A program made the translations under genes and the position numbers. Shown one piece after another: positions 57,962-64,000 of a DNA stretch of 64,000 bases. Under the pieces are notes generated by a model. It had not been told where the DNA came from. It ran no database searches and saw only the letters and a list, made by a program, of their open reading frames with translations. The stretch is from NCBI RefSeq assembly GCF_017916325.1, contig NC_090161.1:186001-250000 (forward strand). The letters run 5' to 3'. The stretch's first letter is position 1. The number at the start of each line of letters is the position of its first letter. Source of the DNA: Leishmania martiniquensis (Eukaryota > Euglenozoa > Kinetoplastea > Trypanosomatida > Trypanosomatidae).

Positions 57962-58996
57962 GGCGTATTTAAGTGAAGGCGGTAAGCTTAGAAGAAAGGG
58001 TCGCTCGGGAAGAGAGGGGGGTCTGAGTACGGTGCGCACTGCTTCTCAATGCCGTCGTGCTCGTGTGTGTGTGTGTGTGGTGCTGTATCTCCTGCCCTTG
58101 ACCATGCACTACCGTATATATCTGTGAGCGGGTGTGAATGAGGTGCGATGGGGAGAGGGAAAGATGGGGAGGGAGGGGGAACCGCTCACGTCGCCGCGAA
58201 AGGATCCACGGAGGGGATGGGCTGCTGCTGCCGGTGGTGCCGGTCGTTGAGGGGAGACAGAGATGAGGGGAGCGGTAGGAAAGAGAAGACGAGATATCTG
58301 CGAGGCTGTATGGGGGTGGTGAGCTCCTCATGCGGCAGGCCCCATCGATGCCACCTAGGTAGATTGCGTGATGCGGCAGAAAAAAAATAGGAAGGGACGA
58401 AGAAAGGGGAAGGGGGCGGGTAGCAATATGACGTGTGCCTCTACACCCTTCCCCACCATCAGCTCAGCGCCCTTCCCCCCTCCTCAAGCAGAATGGAAAC
58501 GGTGGGTACGCACCGCGCATGCTACGCGGGCACATGTGAGCGGGTGCTCGACCGGGCTCGATAGGCAAAAGAAGCAGAAAGAGGGAGGAGGAGGGGGGGA
58601 GGTGTTCCCCCGCGATGCGTTGACCAAACCGCTTATGCGGGTGGCGCGCCAAGATGCCTGCGTGGGGGGGGGGGGGGGAGGAGGCAACGAAAAGGTGAGG
58701 AGCGCACCGGGAAAAGGTGATATGCGAGGGCACGTCACGTCTCTTCGGCAACATATCGGAGCAATCTCTGCTTCACTCCAATCCCCTCCAAGCAGCCGCG
58801 CAGACGCACAGAAGAGAACGCCCCAAAGAACATAAGAGGCAGGCCGCTGAGCAAGTGACCCGCCCTACTCTCCTTCCACAGCTGTGGATCGGTCGCCGCT
58901 TCCCGACTCGCATGCGTGAGCGCAGCTGGACTGCACGGCTCCTCAGCAAAGCGTCACCGCCAGCCTCCCCCTTTCCGCGCGTGCGTTGCATGCCTG
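57962..58996. other. Spacer between peroxidase genes 2 and 3
   Basis: About 1.0 kb with a GT repeat (58062-58079), a G run (58666-58678) and TCC/CTC-rich tracts. No gene recognised. Confidence 0.5.
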
Positions 58997-59548
58997 TCAG
59001 AGCTTTGACGATGGCGCGGCTTTCAGCAGCGGCAGCAGGTACTTCTCGATCTCCTCCGCCGTCGCGCCGGGAGAGAAGCGGCGCACGGCATGGCCGTCCC
59101 CGTCCACCAGGAACGCTGTGAAGTTCCACTTCACCATCGTTGTGCCGAGGATACCCTTGCACGCGGACTTCAAGTAGCAATACAGCGGGTGCGTGTCGTC
59201 GCCGTTGACATGGACCTTCTCCATAATTGGGAAATCTGCCTTGAAGCGCGTGCAGGCGAACTCCTTCACATCCTCCGACGTGCCCGGCTCCTGGCCAGCG
59301 AACTGGTTGCACGGGAACGCCAGCACCGTGAACCCGAGGTTCTTGTACTTGTTGTACAGCGTGACGGCGGTCTCGTAGCCGCCCTTGGTGTAGCCGCACT
59401 TGCTGGCCACGTTGTAGATGAGAAGCGGATGGCCCCTGTGCTGCGTGAGGTCGTACGGCTGATGGTCGCTGCCCTTCACCTGGAAGTCGTAAATAGACTG
59501 TGCCGCTGCAGCACCGGTGGCGCGGCGAAGTGGAGACATGCGCAGCAT
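58997..59548 (-). CDS. Tryparedoxin peroxidase, GPx type, glycosomal/mitochondrial form
   Basis: A 183-residue enzyme that reduces lipid and other hydroperoxides using trypanothione/tryparedoxin as electron source (non-selenium GPx type, Cys not Sec). Catalytic set present: Cys51 (NVASKCGYT), Gln82 (FPCNQF), Trp141-Asn142 (KWNFTAF); the resolving Cys is Cys99 (FACTRF). The last three residues are SKL, a canonical peroxisomal/glycosomal PTS1. The first 17 residues are Arg-containing, without acids (MLRMSPLRRATGAAAAQ), like a mitochondrial presequence, so dual targeting is plausible; dual localisation is known for the trypanosome counterpart. Bases 59022-59498 are identical to the neighbour's 60492-60968, so the two isoforms differ only at their ends. 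Confidence 0.94.
   Translation of the reverse strand: MLRMSPLRRATGAAAAQSIYDFQVKGSDHQPYDLTQHRGHPLLIYNVASKCGYTKGGYETAVTLYNKYKNLGFTVLAFPCNQFAGQEPGTSEDVKEFACTRFKADFPIMEKVHVNGDDTHPLYCYLKSACKGILGTTMVKWNFTAFLVDGDGHAVRRFSPGATAEEIEKYLLPLLKAAPSSKL
59022..59498 (-). repeat. 477-base identical core, copy 1
   Basis: Identical to 60492-60968 (offset 1470) in a line-by-line comparison. It covers almost the entire catalytic domain of both peroxidases and stops where their targeting ends begin. Confidence 0.9.
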
Positions 59549-60472
59549 GTGAGGTCGAAGAGGTGTGTACGGTGCTCCAGCTGGAGAGACAACAGCCAGT
59601 CAATGTGCGTCTGTGCCGTCCCCTCTGTATTTCCAAGCGTGGCCCTTTGGTTGCTCGATGTCCGCACCAAGAGGATTGCGTGTATGCTTGTGCGTGTATG
59701 CACGTGAAGAGATGTAGGTGCGCGGGCCTTCGGCCTGCAGACAGGCGGCGAGGGCAGGAAGTGGGTGATGATGTCTGTTGATGAACGGAAGGGGAAGGGA
59801 GGAGGAGTACTGTGAGGCACTGACTCACACATCGAGAGGAAGAGAGGAGAGATGAGAGGGTGGTTGTCAAGTGGGGAGACGATGCGCGGGCGCACGGAGT
59901 CCAAAAATAAGAAAGGTGCACCTGGGTGGGGAGGGCTGGAGTATTCATCGTTGTCACAGTCAAGATGGCTGCTGGCGAAATCGGCATGATATGCACGGTA
60001 GAACATGAGGTTCGGTGCGACACCGCAGGTCGCCTTGTCACTTGCTCTCTCCTCCCCCTCTTCTTGAGCACGCGCAAGCGCTTACACAAACACACATGTC
60101 ACAGCGCAATTACCTGCGCAACACGGCATGCATATATATATATATATAGTAAATATAAAATAAATATAAATATATATATATATATATCAAGGATATGAAC
60201 AGCAACAAAGGAAAGGTAACACAGAAGTCGAAATAGTTGGAAGAGGAGGTGTCGGGCGGGAGCGCGGATGTATGTGTTATTATTGAAGATAGAACTGTCA
60301 CACAAGCAAGTGCAGCTGCCCAGCACTGCTCCTAAGATTCCTCGAAGGTAATGCGCGGTAGGGTGGGGGTGGGAGTGCGCGCCGACTGCCTCACATCACT
60401 CTCTAGCTTCCACACGCAACGGGCCCGCGCCCCTCAATCCGTTGCCTTTTACAGCAACTTTCCCACCGGCCA
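59549..60472. other. Spacer between peroxidase genes 1 and 2
   Basis: About 0.9 kb, not similar to the other peroxidase spacers. It contains a 58-base A/T tract (60130-60187). No gene recognised. Confidence 0.5.
60130..60187. repeat. AT microsatellite with interruptions
   Basis: AT dinucleotides, then GTAAATATAAAATAAATATAA, then AT again; 58 bases almost without G or C. It is in the 3'UTR of the cytosolic peroxidase. Confidence 0.9.
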
Positions 60473-60970
60473 CTACTTGGCTGCATCAACCTTCAGCAGC
60501 GGCAGCAGGTACTTCTCGATCTCCTCCGCCGTCGCGCCGGGAGAGAAGCGGCGCACGGCATGGCCGTCCCCGTCCACCAGGAACGCTGTGAAGTTCCACT
60601 TCACCATCGTTGTGCCGAGGATACCCTTGCACGCGGACTTCAAGTAGCAATACAGCGGGTGCGTGTCGTCGCCGTTGACATGGACCTTCTCCATAATTGG
60701 GAAATCTGCCTTGAAGCGCGTGCAGGCGAACTCCTTCACATCCTCCGACGTGCCCGGCTCCTGGCCAGCGAACTGGTTGCACGGGAACGCCAGCACCGTG
60801 AACCCGAGGTTCTTGTACTTGTTGTACAGCGTGACGGCGGTCTCGTAGCCGCCCTTGGTGTAGCCGCACTTGCTGGCCACGTTGTAGATGAGAAGCGGAT
60901 GGCCCCTGTGCTGCGTGAGGTCGTACGGCTGATGGTCGCTGCCCTTCACCTGGAAGTCGTAAATAGACAT
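60473..60970 (-). CDS. Tryparedoxin peroxidase, GPx type, cytosolic form
   Basis: 165 residues from the ATG of MSIYDFQVKG. The catalytic core is the same as in the neighbouring 183-residue form: Cys35, Gln66, Trp125-Asn126, and resolving Cys83. It lacks the N-terminal extension and ends in KVDAAK instead of SKL, so it should stay in the cytosol. The reaction is hydroperoxide reduction by tryparedoxin. Together with its paralogue it gives compartment-specific protection from one enzyme sequence. The open frame upstream of the ATG is low-complexity and precedes a likely splice acceptor (CCCTCAG, 60977-60983), which supports the short start. Confidence 0.94.
   Translation of the reverse strand: MSIYDFQVKGSDHQPYDLTQHRGHPLLIYNVASKCGYTKGGYETAVTLYNKYKNLGFTVLAFPCNQFAGQEPGTSEDVKEFACTRFKADFPIMEKVHVNGDDTHPLYCYLKSACKGILGTTMVKWNFTAFLVDGDGHAVRRFSPGATAEEIEKYLLPLLKVDAAK
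60492..60968 (-). repeat. 477-base identical core, copy 2
   Basis: Partner of 59022-59498. The identity ends at the second base of the ATG on one side and six codons before the stop on the other. Confidence 0.9.
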
Positions 60971-60976
60971 GATGTG

Positions 60977-61040
60977 CTGAGGGATGAGCGAGTACGACAA
61001 AGTGGTGTCCCAACGAAAGGAGTAGAGGCTGCAGGCGAGG
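60977..61040 (-). promoter_or_regulatory. Predicted trans-splice acceptor of the cytosolic peroxidase
   Basis: On the minus strand a tract rich in C/T (about 61040 down to 61012) is followed by CCCTCAG (AG at 60978-60977), seven bases before the ATG. Inferred. Confidence 0.4.
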
Positions 61041-61431
61041 TGCGCACGATGGGGTGTAGGTGTCTGTCGTTGTCTGGGGGGGAGGACGAGGAGGTAGGGG
61101 GGTCGGTAGGCTGCGATGGAGAAGGGGAAGGAGTGTGGCGGTCCAGATACACAAGAGCGATCAGATGTAGATATATGCGTATAGGTGCCCGAATAAGAAA
61201 TGGAGGTGCTGGGGAGGGGGGGTACGCGGGTGATAGCGATGTGTGTGTGTGTGGGAGGGGGGGCACTCAGCAATCACACCTGTGCCGAAGGCGACGAAAG
61301 AAAGGGAAAAGAATGGAGGCGAGTGCAGGCGGATGCACCACAAAGAGAAAGCAAGAGACGTGAAGTGCCTTTACCGAGACATGGATCAGCACACTCGAGG
61401 ACCGTGCGCGCATGAACGCGCGGACATATAC

Positions 61432-61453
61432 AAATATATATATATATATATAT
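61432..61453. repeat. AT microsatellite
   Basis: About 22 bases of AT dinucleotide in the leader/spacer of the cytosolic peroxidase. Confidence 0.85.
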
Positions 61454-61849
61454 CTTGATAAACAGGTGCGCGCTAGCATCCTCGCCCCTCGACACAAGCC
61501 TCAAAGTATTCACCAAAGCGGCAAAGCCCTCCCAGTCTTTCCTCGAACTACCACGGCCCCCTACTCACCCACACAGTCACACACAGACGCCATCACCGTT
61601 TGAGAAGGCCCTCTTGGCGGTGCACCGGTGCACCTGGGCACGCGCCGCAGGGCGGGGGAAGGGAGGGAGGCAGTTCAAAGACTTGCTGAGGTGCACGGAA
61701 ACTCGCCCGATTGAGGCACGCAACGAAGGCGTGGGCTTACGCGGTAGAGGTTAGGCTAGAAAGAAATACTGGCAAAAAAAGGGGGCCATAGTGCAAGGCA
61801 CCCATCACACAATGAAGCGAGAGGAAAAGCTCAACCATGCGAGGTTAGA

Positions 61850-62820
61850 GCGTGTCGGGTAGTGTAGGGTGCGCTTGCCAATCGGACAGCAGAGCTCGAT
61901 GCGTGTTTGCCCCGCCAGATGGAGGCGGAGGTGAACCGGAGGCCCGGCTCGCTGACCAGGCCGCACTGCACCCTGGCACGCGCGGAGACCACTTTGTGTG
62001 CGGGCTGATGGCTCTACGTCTCCCTCTGCGTTTCCCACCGTCTCTCCTGCACACTCATGAGTGCTCTGCACGCAAACGGTGGATACCTGGTGAAGCAGCG
62101 AAGCCCTCTCGCCCTCCACGCCACCATCGCCTTTCACACAATAGTTTCGGGGGAAAAACGCCCACCCGCCCGCCCAGGAGGTCGTTGACAGGCCCCCGGT
62201 AGCGGCAGTGAGGGTGCCTGTCGAAGCTGCTGTCTGTCCCGTAACGATTGGCTGCGCCGTACTCCTAAATGGTTTGTCTTCTCGTTGAACTCGTAACTGC
62301 AGCCCGGTGCTACACCGTTGCTGCAAACTGTGAGCGTTGATTATTCTGTGAGCGGTTGATTGCTTTCCTTATTCATAAGTAAATGGCTGCGCCCAGTCAA
62401 CGTGTTGCCATGCGGCTCCCTAGTTCCCCCCATCCTGTTAGGGAGCAGACGCGCCGACACCCCACCAGCCCCGTGAGTGGTGTTCGGGCGGCACTGCCTA
62501 CACGGACTACGCAGCGAGGGGCCCACCACTAAGTATAAGCGCACTCGCGGGCGAAGCCCGTATGCATCCCTTGCCCGTCCCGCGAGCAGCCTAATGTCTG
62601 CGTGTGCTTTCTCCCATAAAACGATAGTGGCGTGCTCTGTCGACCAGCGTCCCCGGCGGTCTGTGCTCCACGCACCGGGAGGGGGACGAGGGCTGGTCCT
62701 GGCCAGAAGGCTGCTTACAGGAGAAATGAGAGCCGCGAGCGCAGCGAAGCCGCGGCGAGATTTGCTCCCCAAATGTGGAGGAGGGCTGTTCAAGCGCATG
62801 CGACTAGCAGGAGCGCCAGC
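61850..62820 (-). pseudogene. Possible degenerate ingi-like retroelement remnant
   Basis: The minus-strand frames are long (160-173 codons) but lack domain coherence. One stretch (about 62570-62400) reads with spacing like the C-terminal zinc-binding motif of ingi-clade retroelements (SPCRQCRPNTTHGAGG, then a Leu-rich segment). Texture and GC differ from the adjoining repetitive spacers. Leishmania carries degenerate ingi-related elements (DIREs) of this sort, usually with many stops and shifts. The resemblance is only by eye and no reverse transcriptase block was found here. It may instead be a dead ordinary gene or simply a non-repetitive UTR. Confidence 0.2.
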
Positions 62821-63179
62821 CACCTACATCACGTCCTTCTCCTCCCCTCACGCTTTCTCGTCTCACACACAGCACAGTCGCCCGACAACACTCTTCAGCG
62901 GACCACACCCAAACTGTAAAGAAGAACACACACACACAAAAAAGCTCACCCTATACCTGCATTCGCGCACGTGCGCGGTTACATTCGCGTGTCTCTTTTC
63001 ACGCGACCGCACAGGTTAGCGGACGCCGTGTGCCGGTACAATTGGCTCGCCCCTCCCTCTCCCCGCCGCATATCACCTCCCACTTCTGCATGATGCCACT
63101 CTCCAGTGTTTTGAGTGCGTGTATGTGTGTGTGAGGGGGGGAGGCACCACGCGCGCTGTTGCAGCTCTTCTCCCCTGTT

Positions 63180-64000
63180 TTACAGCAGAGAGCACTGCTT
63201 CGCGATCTCGGAGGTCCAGACACTGCACTGCACCTCGCCGATGTGCCTCTTGCGGAGCATGAACATGACCATTCGACTCTGGCCAATACCGCCGCCGATG
63301 GTTTGCGGCAGGTCGCCGTTCAGCAGGCTCTGGTGCCACGCTTGCTGGAGGCGGTCGTTGGCCCCAGTCATCTCGAGCTGGCGGCACAGCGCCTCCTTGT
63401 CGACGCGGATGCCCATACTGCTCAGCTCGAGTACATCATCGAGAGTCGGGTTGTAGACCAGGATGTCGCCATTCAGGCCCTGCAGCTGCAAGGCTGCATT
63501 CGCCGAGGCCTTCGCGCCATCAAACGCCGGGAAGCCGATCTCGTGGGAGTTGACGAGCACCGGCGTCGACCAGTCGTCGTAGTCCGCAGCGCGCACATCG
63601 TGGCAGTCGCCGTGGCTTAGCTTGCAGCCGATGCCGATCAGGAACACCGCGCCAAACTCCTTGACGGCCGCACGCTCGCGTGATTTGGGGTCCAGCTCCG
63701 GGTAGCGCTCCAGCAGCTGCTCCGCGTGGAGGAACTTGATCGAAGCCGGCAGCACCGGGGTAATGTCCGGGAACTCAGCGCACACGCGGCGCTCCGTCTG
63801 GCGCAGCACCTCGTACAACGAGCGGACGGTGGACTGCAGGTACTCGAGGCAGCGGTCCACCGGCGCAATCACGCGCTCCCAGTCCCACTGGTCAACGTAG
63901 ATGGAGTGGATGTTGTCCAGGGTGTCCTCCACGCGTAGGGCGCGCATGTTGGCGACAATGCCCTGTCCGACGGGGAAGTTGTGATCGCCGAGGGTCTTGC
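63180..64000 (-). CDS. ASNA: Asparagine synthetase A (aspartate-ammonia ligase), 3' part
   Basis: 272 codons are visible; the 5' end lies beyond the right edge (the frame continues through [14 protein letters not shown] upstream of 63947). The enzyme makes asparagine from aspartate and ammonia with ATP to AMP. It is a class II aminoacyl-tRNA-synthetase-like fold, related to bacterial AsnA and not to the glutamine-dependent AsnB of most eukaryotes. Family hallmarks seen: [61 protein letters not shown], and the motif-3-like [11 protein letters not shown] with the ATP-binding arginine. The visible part aligns with E. coli AsnA almost to its end, with a short tail ([12 protein letters not shown]). 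Trypanosomatids carry this bacterial-type enzyme. In this direction it is the first gene in the window. Confidence 0.95.
   Translation of the reverse strand, partial: KTLGDHNFPVGQGIVANMRALRVEDTLDNIHSIYVDQWDWERVIAPVDRCLEYLQSTVRSLYEVLRQTERRVCAEFPDITPVLPASIKFLHAEQLLERYPELDPKSRERAAVKEFGAVFLIGIGCKLSHGDCHDVRAADYDDWSTPVLVNSHEIGFPAFDGAKASANAALQLQGLNGDILVYNPTLDDVLELSSMGIRVDKEALCRQLEMTGANDRLQQAWHQSLLNGDLPQTIGGGIGQSRMVMFMLRKRHIGEVQCSVWTSEIAKQCSLL

Larger units (their letters stand above)
60971..63179. other. Spacer between asparagine synthetase A and the peroxidase array
   Basis: About 2.2 kb. The left part has GT and AT tracts (AT run 61432-61453). The right part (62.85-63.15 kb) is UTR-like with CA repeats. 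The middle (61.85-62.82 kb) has mixed, non-repetitive, coding-like texture but no intact gene; see the separate entry. Confidence 0.55.

Noticed and set aside
1..64000. tRNA, rRNA, CRISPR or prophage signals
   Set aside because: None seen on either strand; the window is a eukaryotic protein-coding array.

Overview
The window is a stretch of nuclear chromosome from a trypanosomatid, almost certainly a Leishmania species. Every credible protein gene lies on the minus strand with no strand switch in 64 kb. All genes lack introns and are separated by long untranslated spacers rich in pyrimidine/purine tracts, (CA)n and (TA)n, as expected for polycistronic transcription with trans-splicing. Coding GC is about 60%, and three near-identical SIDER2 retroposons are present. 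From memory, the order HSP10 / CFAP61 / PDI / sphingosine kinase / tandem glutathione-peroxidase-type tryparedoxin peroxidases / asparagine synthetase A matches L. major chromosome 26 around loci 0620-0830. That assignment is recall and was not searched.

Reading in transcription order (right to left): asparagine synthetase A (63.2-64 kb, cut by the window edge). Then three peroxidase genes: a cytosolic copy, a glycosomal/mitochondrial copy sharing a 477-base identical core with it, and a long divergent relative that lacks key redox residues. Then an inverted SIDER2, an unrecognised 132-residue protein and a Y14-like RNA-binding protein. At 47.4-53.2 kb GC falls from about 60% to below 40%, and the region ends in a short segment of about 90% GC. 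This valley carries a small membrane protein, an unknown 554-residue protein and an RBMX2/Ist3-type RRM protein. Next come two tandem RCC1-repeat proteins (1742 and 851 aa), a 4.7 kb gene-poor spacer with a SIDER2, a 2038-residue protein with an RMND5/Gid2-type RING end, and a trypsin-like protein fused to armadillo-like repeats. After these come sphingosine kinase, a 3.5 kb spacer with the third SIDER2, a pentapeptide-repeat protein, a syntaxin-6-like Qc-SNARE, EMC7, two wrecked thioredoxin-fold (PDI-type) genes, CFAP61 and HSP10.

These genes form a transcription unit rather than a functional operon, but themes recur: thiol redox biology (three peroxidases, two dead PDI-like genes), ER/Golgi membrane biology (EMC7, SNARE, sphingosine kinase), RNA processing (Y14, RBMX2-like) and flagellar/RCC1 scaffolds. 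The least explained features are the AT valley with its 90% GC edge, and the perfect identity of three elements of a family usually regarded as extinct and degenerate. No CRISPR, rRNA or tRNA gene was recognised, and no plus-strand gene is supported.
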